A stretch of DNA of 6,445 bases from Treponema sp. (GCA_017544745.1 JAFYDO010000194.1:1-6445); one strand, 5' to 3'. Numbered from the stretch's first letter, positions 1 through 6,445 are shown. Numbers and translations: made by a program. The notes: generated by a model from the sequence alone, not told the origin.

Positions 1-394
1 AAAAATCCTTGAGAGTAAAATCGGAACGGGTCATCTGCATGCGTTTAAATTCTGCAACAGCTTCGTCTTCCTTATTATGCATGAGAGTATAAAAAATGAA
101 CTTTGCACGGCTTTCGCTGTCATCGCGTTCGCTAAGCCATTTGTAATAATCAAAGGAATCTGAATTGCGGGCCGCTTTTTTCATGCGGTACAAAAAGCCT
201 TCGTCAAAAATGCTTCGCTGGCGGGCATCGGACAAAACGCGGTATGCATGAACTACTTCGTTAAATTCTTCGTGACGGGTAATATCGCCGGTAAGGTCCG
301 GATGGAGGTTCTTTACTTTTTCTCTGTAGGCGCGCTTAATTTCGGCTAAAGTTGCTTCCTGGCGCACACCTAAAACTTTATAAAAATCTGTCAT
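1..394 (-). CDS. J-domain (DnaJ-like) co-chaperone, partial, C-terminal end beyond the window
   Basis: This is the first 131 residues of an open frame that leaves the window at its left edge. It begins MTDFYKVLGV, as J-domains do, and carries the invariant HPD tripeptide at residues 31-33. Helix II (AEIKRAYREKV, 17-27) precedes HPD, and helix III (FNEVVHAYRVLSD, 44-56) follows it. The HPD motif is what stimulates the ATPase of an Hsp70 (DnaK) partner, so a cytoplasmic co-chaperone role is expected. No Gly/Phe-rich linker or CxxCxGxG zinc repeats follow in the visible part. Instead there is a charged, helical-looking stretch (about 72-131), so this looks like a class III J-protein and not DnaJ itself. 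The ATG directly follows the TAA of the upstream usp gene. I see no good Shine-Dalgarno sequence, so translation probably depends on coupling. The J-domain call is firm; the client and full length are unknown. Confidence 0.88.
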   Translation of the reverse strand, partial: MTDFYKVLGVRQEATLAEIKRAYREKVKNLHPDLTGDITRHEEFNEVVHAYRVLSDARQRSIFDEGFLYRMKKAARNSDSFDYYKWLSERDDSESRAKFIFYTLMHNKEDEAVAEFKRMQMTRSDFTLKDF

Positions 395-883
395 TTAAAA
401 TACTTTGAACTTTGCATCAATTTCATCCATAGGTTTTACAACCAGAATCGGGATGCGTGAGTTTTCTATAATATCGCTTTCGTGGGTAGAGTGAACATTG
501 CGTTTTACAAAGCGGTCTTCCTTTTTGCGTTTTGGCGAACCTATGATGATAAGGTCTGCACCAAACTTTTTGGCAACATCAAGGATTTCGGTAACTACGG
601 TGCCGTCGCGCAGTTCAGTTTTGGCAGAAACGCCCTTGCCTGCTGCCATGGACTGAACATATTCCAGATAATTTTGTCCTTCGTAAGCAAGATCTACTTT
701 GTAGTCGGTTTCTTCGTCCTTAGCAAGCATCTGGTTTATTCCAAGATAGCGGATTGTAGCAGAGTCAATTACATAAACAAATTTGAGTTCAAGATCATAG
801 TCGCGTGCCATCATAATTGCATACATGGCAGCCTTGATAGAACCTTCCGAACCGTTTATTGCAACCAGAATCTTTTTCATCAT
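395..883 (-). CDS. Universal stress protein (UspA family), degenerate nucleotide-binding motifs
   Basis: The protein has up to 162 residues, close to the family's usual 140-160, with the Usp alpha/beta fold. Strand 1 is KKILVAINGSEGS (3-15), the core strand is ADLIIIGS (109-116), and the last strand is IPILVVKP (144-151). ATP-binding Usp proteins usually have Asp in strand 1 (V-x-V-D-G-S) and a G-x2-G-x9-G-S/T loop after the core strand. Here the Asp is Asn10, and the loop after GS is PKRKKEDRFVK with no later glycines, so ATP binding is doubtful. The first ATG overlaps the stop of atpD (TAATG). A second ATG follows at once and gives the more usual start MKKILVA; AGGG lies 6 nt before that one and AGGAG 11 nt before the first. 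The cytoplasmic function is unknown. Its place suggests a link to energy or ion stress. Confidence 0.88.
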   Translation of the reverse strand: MMKKILVAINGSEGSIKAAMYAIMMARDYDLELKFVYVIDSATIRYLGINQMLAKDEETDYKVDLAYEGQNYLEYVQSMAAGKGVSAKTELRDGTVVTEILDVAKKFGADLIIIGSPKRKKEDRFVKRNVHSTHESDIIENSRIPILVVKPMDEIDAKFKVF

Positions 884-1506
884 TAGCCCTGTTTCTCCTG
901 CTTTTTCTTTAAGGCCTTGAGCACAAATACATTTTCGCGTTCGCGCTCCTCAAGAACACCCTCTATATATTTTATCGTCTCTGTTGCCTGCGGGATTATC
1001 ATTTTATCAAGTGCGTTTACACGGCGCTGTGTACGGCGAACCTCTTCTGCAAGCTTCCAGACAATTGTTCTTATGCTCGCCATCTGTGTAAGCAGCGAAA
1101 GAAGGTCCAGAAACTTTACGATTACTGCATCGGTGTTTGCGTAGGTTCCAAGGAAGGAATAGAAAAGCTCTTTTTTTGGAAGCTCAACATCTATTGTTTC
1201 AAACTGCATGCCGCCTACGGTAACGCCGCGCTCTATCATATTAAAATCATAGTGAATTGCATGAGAGATTCTTTCTACCTCGTCGGCGCCGTCCATCATG
1301 AGCATGCGCTTAAAGGCGGGATATGCTTCTTCTATTGCATGGTCAATTTCGTCTTCGAGCATTTTTACCTGCTCTACAAGACGCATAAGCTCGCGCACAA
1401 GAATCTCGCGCTTTTCTTCCAGAAGCTCATAGCCGTTTGTAGAAACCGCAAGCTGCTCCTTAGTTGAGAGAAGATTAGATTTTGTCGGCGCAATGTTTAT
1501 GTTCAT
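883..1506 (-). CDS. atpD: V/A-type ATPase subunit D (central rotor shaft)
   Basis: This is the 207-residue rotor axle subunit, of normal length for the family (about 200-220). It forms a long antiparallel coiled coil that turns inside the A3B3 head and links it, with F, to the membrane ring. The N-terminal helix has the typical [13 protein letters not shown] pattern (7-19), then [12 protein letters not shown] (25-36). The C-terminal helix contains [12 protein letters not shown] (161-172) and ends in [17 protein letters not shown] (186-202), both hallmark D-subunit segments. The middle (about 95-140) is the less conserved short-hairpin region. The ATG lies in an ATGA overlap with the end of atpB, and only a weak purine-rich stretch precedes it, so coupled initiation is likely. 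The name atpD follows V-type usage and should not be confused with F-type beta (also called atpD); ntpD is a synonym. Confidence 0.96.
   Translation of the reverse strand: MNINIAPTKSNLLSTKEQLAVSTNGYELLEEKREILVRELMRLVEQVKMLEDEIDHAIEEAYPAFKRMLMMDGADEVERISHAIHYDFNMIERGVTVGGMQFETIDVELPKKELFYSFLGTYANTDAVIVKFLDLLSLLTQMASIRTIVWKLAEEVRRTQRRVNALDKMIIPQATETIKYIEGVLEERERENVFVLKALKKKQEKQG
887..899 (-). promoter_or_regulatory. Ribosome binding region of the usp gene
   Basis: AGGAG (899-895) and AGGG (890-887) lie at the end of atpD. The first is 11 nt from the first ATG; the second is 6 nt from the second ATG. The pair leaves it open which of the two adjacent Met codons is used. Confidence 0.5.
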
Positions 1507-2873
1507 TTTCTATATTTCTCTATCAGTTCCGGCTTGATACGAGTCAACTCTTCTACCGGCAGCTCCTGCAAAATCTTCCAGCCTATATCCAGAGTCTGTT
1601 CAATGGTGCGGTCTTCGTATTCACCCTGAGTTATAAATTCCTGTTCAAAGCGTTCGCCAAAATGCAGGTACTGACGGTCAAGCTCGCCAAGCTCTTCTTC
1701 TCCAATAATTGCGGCAAGGTTACGGATTGTCTTTACCTTGGAATAAGATGCAAACAGCTGGGAAGAAACTGCGGCATGGTCGTCGCGTGTCATGTCCGGT
1801 CCAATACCGTCCTTCATCAAACGGCTAAGGCTCGAAAGACTTGCAACCGGAGGATAAAAGCCCTTCTGGTAAAGTTCACGTCCAAGTACAATCTGTCCTT
1901 CTGTAATATATCCTGTAAGGTCCGGAATAGGATGCGAAATATCATCATTAGGCATGGACAAAATTGGAATCTGAGTAATAGAACCGCTTGAACCTTTAAT
2001 CTTACCTGCACGCTCATAAAGTTCGGCAAGGTCAGAATACAAATAGCCCGGGTAACCCTTACGTCCAGGAACTTCTCCACGGGTTGTAGAAATCTCTCGC
2101 AGCGCTTCGCAGTAGTTTGTCATATCTGTCATAACTACAAGTACGTGCATGCCCTTTTCAAAAGCAAGATATTCGGCTGCGGTAAGTGCACAGCGCGGTG
2201 TGATAATACGTTCAATAGAAGGTGCGTCTGCAAGACTCTGAAACATTACTACATTTGCAAGAACTCCGGACTCTTCAAAGGTGTCTACAAAGAATTTTGC
2301 AACGTCGTATTTAATTCCCATGCCCGCAAAAACCATAACAAATTTTTCGTCGGAATTGCGGAGTTTTGCCTGGCGGATAATCTGAGCTGCAAGCTTGTTG
2401 TGAGGAAGTCCGTTACCACTAAAAATAGGAAGCTTTTGTCCGCGAACCAAACTGTTCATTCCGTCAATTGCAGAAATACCGGTCTGAATAAAGTCGCGCG
2501 GATAAACACGTGCATAAGGATTAATAGGGTTTCCGTTTACGTTGCGTTTTTCGCTCGAAACAATTGGAGGATATCCGTCGGCAGGTTCACCAAGTCCATT
2601 GAAAACACGACCGAGCAAACCGTCTCCAACACGCAGCTCCAGAGGTTCATCTAAGAATTCAAAGCTTGTTTCGTCCAGGTCCAGTCCTGTAGTAGAACCA
2701 AAAATCTGAACTACAACTGCAGTTTCGCTTATGTCTACAACCTTACCGGTGCGCTTGGCGCCGTTACGGTCGCGCACACAGACAGTCTCATTGTAAAAAA
2801 CATTTTCGGTACTTTTGAGCACGATGATTGGACCGTCTACAGAAGTAACGCCTCTATATTCTACACCTTTCAT
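1503..2873 (-). CDS. atpB: V/A-type ATPase subunit B (non-catalytic head subunit)
   Basis: This 456-residue protein alternates with subunit A in the cytoplasmic A3B3 head. It lacks the Walker A lysine pattern; at that position it has the B-specific FSGNGLPHN (151-159). Other B hallmarks are the N-terminal beta-barrel (about 5-75), [13 protein letters not shown] (88-100), [13 protein letters not shown] (128-140), [17 protein letters not shown] (246-262), [21 protein letters not shown] (270-290), and [11 protein letters not shown] (348-358). R351 in the last motif is the likely arginine finger contributed to the catalytic site in A. The C-terminal helical domain runs from about 365. The length is normal. 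The start ATG lies 3 nt after the atpA stop, with AAGGG 8 nt upstream, inside the end of atpA. The synonym is ntpB. This is not the F-type a subunit that is also named atpB. Confidence 0.97.
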   Translation of the reverse strand: MKGVEYRGVTSVDGPIIVLKSTENVFYNETVCVRDRNGAKRTGKVVDISETAVVVQIFGSTTGLDLDETSFEFLDEPLELRVGDGLLGRVFNGLGEPADGYPPIVSSEKRNVNGNPINPYARVYPRDFIQTGISAIDGMNSLVRGQKLPIFSGNGLPHNKLAAQIIRQAKLRNSDEKFVMVFAGMGIKYDVAKFFVDTFEESGVLANVVMFQSLADAPSIERIITPRCALTAAEYLAFEKGMHVLVVMTDMTNYCEALREISTTRGEVPGRKGYPGYLYSDLAELYERAGKIKGSSGSITQIPILSMPNDDISHPIPDLTGYITEGQIVLGRELYQKGFYPPVASLSSLSRLMKDGIGPDMTRDDHAAVSSQLFASYSKVKTIRNLAAIIGEEELGELDRQYLHFGERFEQEFITQGEYEDRTIEQTLDIGWKILQELPVEELTRIKPELIEKYRK

Positions 2874-2876
2874 ATC

Positions 2877-4670
2877 TTATACCCTTCTGGAAGAATAAGC
2901 CCGTTCCAGTTCGCCAAGCTGTTCATCAAGGCGACCGCGTATTTCTTCTATCTTATCTATCTGGTCGTTGGAATACTGCATTTTAATTCGCACAAGCTCG
3001 TCGCAAACAGGCAGGCTTGTTACCCTCATAAGCAGAGCACCACGTTTTATAACTGCATCTGCACGGCGGTAATATTCCATAATCAGTTCCAGAATTAAAA
3101 TCTGTTTTTCTATTGAACAGTATTTATCTATGTCGTCAAAGGCATTCTGCTGCAAAAAGCCGTTTTTAATCATCTCGGCAACCTTGAGTACAAGACGCTG
3201 CTGAGGAGGCAATGCATCCGGCCCGATAAGACGCACAATCTGTTCAAGCTTCTGTTCGCTCTTAAGAAGGTCAAGTGCCTGCTGCCTGAGCTGATGCCAC
3301 AAAGGATTTCTTACTTCCCACCAGTCACGCACTTCGTCTGCATATTCTGAATAAGAATCTATCCAGCCAATTGCAGGATAATGGCGTGCATTTGCAAGCT
3401 CACGGTCCAAGGCCCAGAAGCAGCGGATAAAGCGCTTTGTATGCTGGGTTACAGGTTCACTAAAGTCGCCGCCCGGAGGAGAAACCGCACCAATTACACT
3501 GACAGACCCCTGTTCTCCGCAAAGTGTATCTACACGACCTGCACGTTCATAAAATGAAGCAAGGCGTGTCGGTAAGTATGCAGGGAATCCTTCTTCTGCC
3601 GGCATTTCTTCCATACGTCCGCTAAGCTCACGAAGTGCTTCTGCCCAGCGGCTGGTAGAGTCTGCCATGATTGCAACATCCATTCCCATATCGCGGTAAT
3701 ATTCTGCAAGTGTAATTCCCGAATAAAGAGAAACTTCACGCGCTGCTACCGGCATGTTTGAAGTATTTGCAATTAAAATTGTACGCTCCATGATGGAACG
3801 TCCTGTACGAGGGTCGATAAGTTCCGGGAACTCGGTGAGTACCTCTGTCATTTCATTACCACGTTCTCCACAGCCAATGTAAACGATAAGGTCTGCGTCG
3901 CACCATTTGGCAACGGCATGCTGTGTCATTGTTTTACCGGTTCCAAAGCCACCGGGAATTGCAGCAGTTCCTCCCTTACTCAAAGGAAAGAAAACATCTA
4001 TTACACGCTGGCCTGTAATCAAAGGCTCGGACACTCCAAGCTTGGCAGTATACGGACGAGGCTTACGTACTGCCCAGTAATGAGCAAGACAGATTTCTTC
4101 GTCATACTCGGTAACACCAATTACATCGTTTATTGTGTAGTCTCCGCTTCCCGCAAACTTTACAAGTTGGTGCCCGCGGGTCTGGGGCGGTACCATAATT
4201 TTTTGTGTGATTGATTCGGTTTCTTTTACAGTTCCAAGCACAAAGCCTGGTTTTATTTGTGTGCCCTCACCCACACCCTGGGCAGCATCAAAGTGCCATA
4301 CTCTGGTATCATCAAGCGGCTGGGTGCGCTGCCCCGGAATTAAAAAGGCACTGTCATCTTCCGCAGACTGTTTGTCTTCTCCATTAAAAAGAGATTTGAG
4401 CGGACGCTGAATACCGTCATAAATATTTCCAACAAGACCTGGACCAAGACGCAGGGACAAAGGACGCTGGGTACAAACAACCTTTTCGCCAAGGTGCATA
4501 CCTGTATCTTCCTCGTAAACCTGAATTGTAGCGTTACCCTTGTTCTGACGGATAATTTCGCCAATAAGCTTTTTTTCGCCTACATCTACTACATCATAAA
4601 GACCGCAGCCATCAAGTCCGGTTGCATATACAATTGGTCCCGAAATGCGTGTGATTTTTCCTTCTATCAT
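2877..4670 (-). CDS. atpA: V/A-type ATPase catalytic subunit A
   Basis: This 597-residue subunit hydrolyses or makes ATP in the cytoplasmic head. After the N-terminal barrel (about 1-70) comes the A-specific bulge insertion (about 90-190, with [10 protein letters not shown] at 141-150). The Walker A loop is GGFGTGKT (240-247) with K246 as the phosphate-binding lysine. GCGERGNEM (267-275) supplies E269, the expected general base. The Walker B region is [18 protein letters not shown] (331-348), and [16 protein letters not shown] (396-411) is another family hallmark. The C-terminal helical domain runs from about 450. The loop reads GGFG where many relatives have GPFG or GAFG; this is a mild variant that should still function. 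The length is normal. The start is fixed by a strong GGGAGGTG site 4 to 6 nt upstream and by an ATGA overlap with atpE. The synonym is ntpA. Confidence 0.98.
   Translation of the reverse strand: MIEGKITRISGPIVYATGLDGCGLYDVVDVGEKKLIGEIIRQNKGNATIQVYEEDTGMHLGEKVVCTQRPLSLRLGPGLVGNIYDGIQRPLKSLFNGEDKQSAEDDSAFLIPGQRTQPLDDTRVWHFDAAQGVGEGTQIKPGFVLGTVKETESITQKIMVPPQTRGHQLVKFAGSGDYTINDVIGVTEYDEEICLAHYWAVRKPRPYTAKLGVSEPLITGQRVIDVFFPLSKGGTAAIPGGFGTGKTMTQHAVAKWCDADLIVYIGCGERGNEMTEVLTEFPELIDPRTGRSIMERTILIANTSNMPVAAREVSLYSGITLAEYYRDMGMDVAIMADSTSRWAEALRELSGRMEEMPAEEGFPAYLPTRLASFYERAGRVDTLCGEQGSVSVIGAVSPPGGDFSEPVTQHTKRFIRCFWALDRELANARHYPAIGWIDSYSEYADEVRDWWEVRNPLWHQLRQQALDLLKSEQKLEQIVRLIGPDALPPQQRLVLKVAEMIKNGFLQQNAFDDIDKYCSIEKQILILELIMEYYRRADAVIKRGALLMRVTSLPVCDELVRIKMQYSNDQIDKIEEIRGRLDEQLGELERAYSSRRV
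2882..2886 (-). promoter_or_regulatory. Ribosome binding site of atpB
   Basis: AAGGG lies 8 nt before the atpB ATG, within the last codons of atpA (Arg-Arg-Val-stop). It is a moderate site, and supports the chosen start. Confidence 0.6.
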
Positions 4671-5311
4671 TGTGCACCTCCCGGAACCTTTACTCCATCA
4701 AACAAAGCCTGGGCAAGCTGGGCTCGGTATTTGTCCATTACACGATTAAATACTTCGGAAAGTGTAAGTCTGCAGCGCACAGCATTATCTTTAGTCTGAA
4801 GAATTATTCCTTCTTTTATTTCCAGGCCTATATCATCTTCTATAATTATTTTGCCAAATTCTGTTTTATTGCAGGAAACGGGCTTTACACCCAAAACAGA
4901 AAGTAGCATTTTTTGAGCAGACTCTACATCAAAGCCGTAAACAAAGGCATCAAACTCGCGGCCTTCAAATACTTTAGGGTCACAAGATTGCAGCACAAGC
5001 TTTAGACGTTTTTGCGGACCAAGAGAATCCAGATATTTATTTACAGCCTTTACAAGCTCTGACTGAACAAAAGAAACACCCATTCTCTGTTTTTCGAGGG
5101 GAACTGATGCCGCAATATCCTTATCAAAAGCAGCAAGCTTTTTTGCGTAGAACTCATGCTTTTCGTTACATGAGTTTTGTATGCGTTCATCAACTCCCGC
5201 AAGAATCTGAGCACATTCTTCGTCCGCACGTTTTAAGACATTTTCTGCCTTGCGTCGTGCTTCGGCGCGGATTTCATTATCCAATATTTCTGTTGAACGT
5301 AATTCCTGCAT
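4667..5311 (-). CDS. atpE: V/A-type ATPase subunit E (peripheral stalk)
   Basis: This 214-residue protein has the two-part architecture of subunit E. An N-terminal helix rich in Ala, Glu, Lys and Arg (about 8-65, including [20 protein letters not shown] at 13-32) would form a coiled coil with the G/H subunit. A mixed C-terminal domain (about 105-214) would bind the top of the head. The end carries the expected pattern [19 protein letters not shown] (161-179), a helix with ARG/LYS-rich character, and ALFDG (202-206). Primary sequence of E is poorly conserved, so part of the call rests on shape and position just before atpA. It begins with TAATG overlapping the atpF stop by one base and ends by overlapping the atpA start by four. 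GGAG lies 10 nt before the ATG, a moderate site. It should not be confused with F-type atpE (subunit c). Confidence 0.87.
   Translation of the reverse strand: MQELRSTEILDNEIRAEARRKAENVLKRADEECAQILAGVDERIQNSCNEKHEFYAKKLAAFDKDIAASVPLEKQRMGVSFVQSELVKAVNKYLDSLGPQKRLKLVLQSCDPKVFEGREFDAFVYGFDVESAQKMLLSVLGVKPVSCNKTEFGKIIIEDDIGLEIKEGIILQTKDNAVRCRLTLSEVFNRVMDKYRAQLAQALFDGVKVPGGAQ
4675..4682 (-). promoter_or_regulatory. Ribosome binding site of atpA
   Basis: GGGAGGTG lies just upstream of the atpA ATG, with 6 nt from the end of GGAGG to the start. It is nearly fully complementary to the 16S rRNA tail and is placed inside the last codons of atpE. It confirms the atpA start despite the ATGA overlap. Confidence 0.85.
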
Positions 5312-5643
5312 TATACATTAACTCCGACAGCTTCGCGAATTGCATCGGTAAGCGTTTTGTGGCCGGTCATGTGTCCGTTTAAGCCAGGCACTTCTACAAT
5401 AAGAGGATATTTTCCTGTTTTCTGCCACTCAATTTCTTCCTGCTCGATGAGGGAAGCAGCTTCTTCCGTAAGGATTAATACTCGCGGAATCTGCTCTGAA
5501 GGAACACCTGCTACACCACCCTTTCCGGTTACACGATTAAAAGCATCGAGTACCTGTTCGCGTGTGTCTGCTACGGTTCCGTCAATTCCCGTCATCTTAA
5601 AGGCAAGAACAATCTCGCGCTGTCCAATGATATAAAAATTCAC
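5311..5643 (-). CDS. atpF: V/A-type ATPase subunit F (central stalk)
   Basis: This 110-residue protein matches the small Rossmann-like F subunit (usually about 100 residues), which binds subunit D on the rotor and can modulate ATP hydrolysis. Strand 1 is FYIIGQREIVLAFKMTGI (3-20). The central strand IPRVLILTEEAASLI (52-66) is followed by YPLIVEVPG (79-87), and the protein ends with AIREAVGVNV (101-110). All are in the usual order. The start is a GTG 10 nt after the atpK stop. It is needed because the next Met (residue 17) would remove conserved strand 1. No Shine-Dalgarno sequence is visible, so re-initiation after atpK is likely. The symbol follows V-type naming; ntpF and ntpG have been used differently in other systems. 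F sits before E here, and not between C and A as in many archaeal operons. Confidence 0.93.
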   Translation of the reverse strand: MNFYIIGQREIVLAFKMTGIDGTVADTREQVLDAFNRVTGKGGVAGVPSEQIPRVLILTEEAASLIEQEEIEWQKTGKYPLIVEVPGLNGHMTGHKTLTDAIREAVGVNV

Positions 5644-5653
5644 TATTAAAAAC

Positions 5654-5974
5654 TTACAAAATCAAAATGAGAACTGCAACAAGCATTCCCCAAAGACAGA
5701 TACCTTCGGCAAGACCTACAAAAGGCAGAGCCTTTCCCGAAAGCTCAGGGTTTTCACTCATAGCACCCATTGCGCTGGAACCGATTTTTGCAACGGCAAT
5801 ACCACCGGCAATACAGGCAAGACCTACTGCAATAGCAGCAGCAAGATACTTAATTCCTGCAGAGATTCCGCCTGCATTTGCAGCAGCATCTGCGGCACCC
5901 TGTGCATCCTGAGCAAATACTGCTGTGCACGCACAGAGCATGATTGTAAGAATAAGAAAAAGTCTTTTCTTCAT
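5654..5974 (-). CDS. atpK: V/A-type ATPase proteolipid subunit K (c-ring), two-helix form with leader peptide
   Basis: This 106-residue ring subunit carries ions across the membrane. Residues 1-21 (MKKRLFLIL... to VFA) look like a cleavable signal peptide with a signal peptidase I site after A21. A short Ala/Asp-rich linker follows. Helix 1 is about 40-72 (small-residue rich, GLACIAGGIAVAKIGSSAMG) and helix 2 is about 81-106 (KALPFVGLAEGICLWG...). E90 in helix 2 is the expected ion-binding carboxylate. This is a single hairpin of about 8 kDa after processing, unlike the four-helix 16 kDa K of Enterococcus, and it resembles from memory the two-helix subunit of Thermus. The position equivalent to the helix 1 glutamine of many Na+ rings is V61, and E90 is followed by Gly rather than Ser/Thr. 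The start has AAGGAG 10 nt upstream. Confidence 0.95.
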   Translation of the reverse strand: MKKRLFLILTIMLCACTAVFAQDAQGAADAAANAGGISAGIKYLAAAIAVGLACIAGGIAVAKIGSSAMGAMSENPELSGKALPFVGLAEGICLWGMLVAVLILIL

Positions 5975-5984
5975 TTTATTTTTT

Positions 5985-5990
5985 CTCCTT
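5985..5990 (-). promoter_or_regulatory. Ribosome binding site of atpK
   Basis: AAGGAG lies 10 nt before the ATG and is the most canonical core in the window. It abuts the base of the upstream hairpin, which may keep it exposed. This fits the need for many K copies per enzyme. Confidence 0.8.
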
Positions 5991-6018
5991 GGGACCCTTC
6001 GACAAGCTCAGGGACCCC
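5991..6018 (-). repeat. Hairpin-forming intergenic repeat between atpI and atpK
   Basis: Read on the minus strand, the core is CCCTGAGCTTGTCGAAGGG with GGT/TCC-type flanks. The arms GGGTCCCT (6017-6010) and AGGGTCCC (5998-5991) pair with one central T-T mismatch around an 11-nt loop. The core resembles a short palindromic repeat (TGAGC-T/C-TGTCGAAG) that I recall as dispersed in many bacterial genomes; copy number in this genome cannot be seen from one window. It starts 2 nt after the atpI stop codon and ends directly against the K ribosome binding site. There is no U-run after it, so it is not an intrinsic terminator. A role in RNA stability or in tuning K output is inference. Confidence 0.75.
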
Positions 6019-6019
6019 A

Positions 6020-6445
6020 TTATTCATTAACAAACTTAAACGGTTTAAACTCTCTACCGGTTTCGTGGAAGAACTTGGAGAAAAATTCGTAGTACTGCAG
6101 TCTTATAACCTGAATTGCTACAATCATTCCTTCAAGTACGATTATAATTGCATTTCCTATGATAAGAATTGCAATACCCGCTATACTGGCCTCTCCGCCA
6201 ACCATATTTGTAAGGGTAAGAATCAAAAAGTCTAGAACTGCATGCGAAAGTGCAAAAGCACCTACACGCACAAAACTCACGGTATTTGAAAGATAACCCG
6301 AAATTACCTCTATGAGTTCTACAACTCCCGAAATCATATAAGTTCCAAAGCCATTTTCCAGCAGAGGCTTACGACCTGCAACCAGATTTTCAAACGGTTC
6401 TGCAAAGGCAGCAAAGAACAAAGACACTCCAATTACAATCCAGTC
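6020..6445 (-). CDS. atpI: V/A-type ATPase subunit I (membrane stator, a-like), C-terminal part only
   Basis: The last 141 residues of subunit I are visible; the frame stays open to the right edge (DWIVIG before the first internal GTG), so the true start lies outside. This is the membrane stator that provides the two ion half-channels against the K ring. The fragment contains at least two long hydrophobic helices (about 34-80 with a break, and 86-118). NTVSFVRVGAFALSHAVL (54-71) holds R60, matching the essential arginine helix of V-type a/I subunits. EGMIVAIQVIRLQYYEFFSK (105-124) holds R115, a second conserved arginine, and the end GREFKPFKF (130-138) is the usual C-terminal tail. It is separated from atpK by 45 nt, the widest gap in the operon. 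The synonym is ntpI. Confidence 0.96.
   Translation of the reverse strand, partial: DWIVIGVSLFFAAFAEPFENLVAGRKPLLENGFGTYMISGVVELIEVISGYLSNTVSFVRVGAFALSHAVLDFLILTLTNMVGGEASIAGIAILIIGNAIIIVLEGMIVAIQVIRLQYYEFFSKFFHETGREFKPFKFVNE

Noticed and set aside
482..886. Plus-strand open frame of 134 codons opposite the usp gene
   Set aside because: It lies antisense to a clear Usp gene, has a Cys/Phe/His-rich odd composition with no family pattern, and no ribosome binding site. It is a shadow of the real frame.
1482..1991. Long plus-strand open frame opposite the end of atpB and the start of atpD
   Set aside because: It is antisense to two certain genes and shows no recognisable domain; its openness follows from codon use on the other strand.
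2145..2654. Plus-strand open frame of 169 codons opposite atpB
   Set aside because: Same reason: antisense to conserved atpB motifs, with low-complexity Asn/Cys/Lys-rich composition typical of shadow frames.
3530..3739. Short minus-strand frame inside atpA, and similar ones at 1817-2080 and 4340-4564
   Set aside because: They overlap strongly conserved parts of atpA or atpB in another frame and have no domain or ribosome binding site.
5357..5635. Plus-strand open frame that nearly mirrors atpF
   Set aside because: The minus-strand frame has all F-subunit strands in order. The plus frame is Ser/Arg/Pro rich with no known family and no start signals, so it is not supported as a gene.
5923..5932. 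Lipoprotein signal (Leu-Cys-Ala-Cys, residues 13-16) in atpK
   Set aside because: Spirochaete lipoboxes are loose and Cys16 could fit, but ring subunits are not known as lipoproteins, and a better signal peptidase I site (VFA-QD) follows at residue 21.
5991..6018. Intrinsic terminator between atpI and atpK
   Set aside because: The stem is plausible, but in the direction of transcription it is followed by AAGGAGAAAAAATAAA and not by a U-run, and it lies within a continuous operon.
6020..6427. A complete small membrane protein starting at the GTG at 6427
   Set aside because: The frame stays open to the window edge with DWIVIG before that codon, and the sequence is the C-terminal part of subunit I, so the GTG is an internal Val.

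Overview
The window is a stretch of one tightly packed operon, read entirely from the minus strand, that encodes most of a V/A-type (archaeal/bacterial V-type) rotary ATPase. In transcription order, from the right edge to the left, it holds: the C-terminal end of subunit I (atpI, cut by the window edge), the proteolipid ring subunit K, subunit F, subunit E, the catalytic subunit A, the non-catalytic subunit B and subunit D. These are followed without a break by a UspA-family universal stress protein and a J-domain (DnaJ-like) protein that runs off the left edge.

The likely host is a spirochaete, most probably a Treponema. This rests on three things: a V/A-type rather than F-type ATPase, the I-K-F-E-A-B-D layout with no F-type genes, and a moderate base composition. 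Similar V-type operons are known from Treponema and Borrelia. The assignment is from recall and is not proven by the window. No ribosomal RNA or other phylogenetic marker is present.

The genes are almost contiguous. I/K are separated by 45 nt and K/F by 10 nt. F/E overlap by 1 nt (TAATG) and E/A by 4 nt (ATGA). A/B are 3 nt apart. B/D overlap by 4 nt (ATGA) and D/usp by 1 nt (TAATG). usp and the J-protein gene directly abut (TAA then ATG). I see no internal promoter or terminator, so one transcript with translational coupling is the simplest reading. The only real intergenic space, between I and K, is filled by a hairpin-forming repeat that ends directly against the strong ribosome binding site of K.

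In the assembled machine, A and B form the hexameric head, with the ATP-hydrolysing sites in A. D and F form the central shaft, E is part of the peripheral stalk, and I plus the K ring form the membrane ion path. Subunit C (the shaft-to-ring adaptor) and the G/H peripheral stalk partner are not in the window. The two trailing genes are not ATPase subunits, and their co-transcription with the enzyme is the less expected part of the locus.

I found no clearly undescribed system here. The points most worth a second look are the I/K hairpin repeat, the processed-looking two-helix K subunit, the missing C subunit, and the coupling of a degenerate stress protein and a J-protein to the ATPase.
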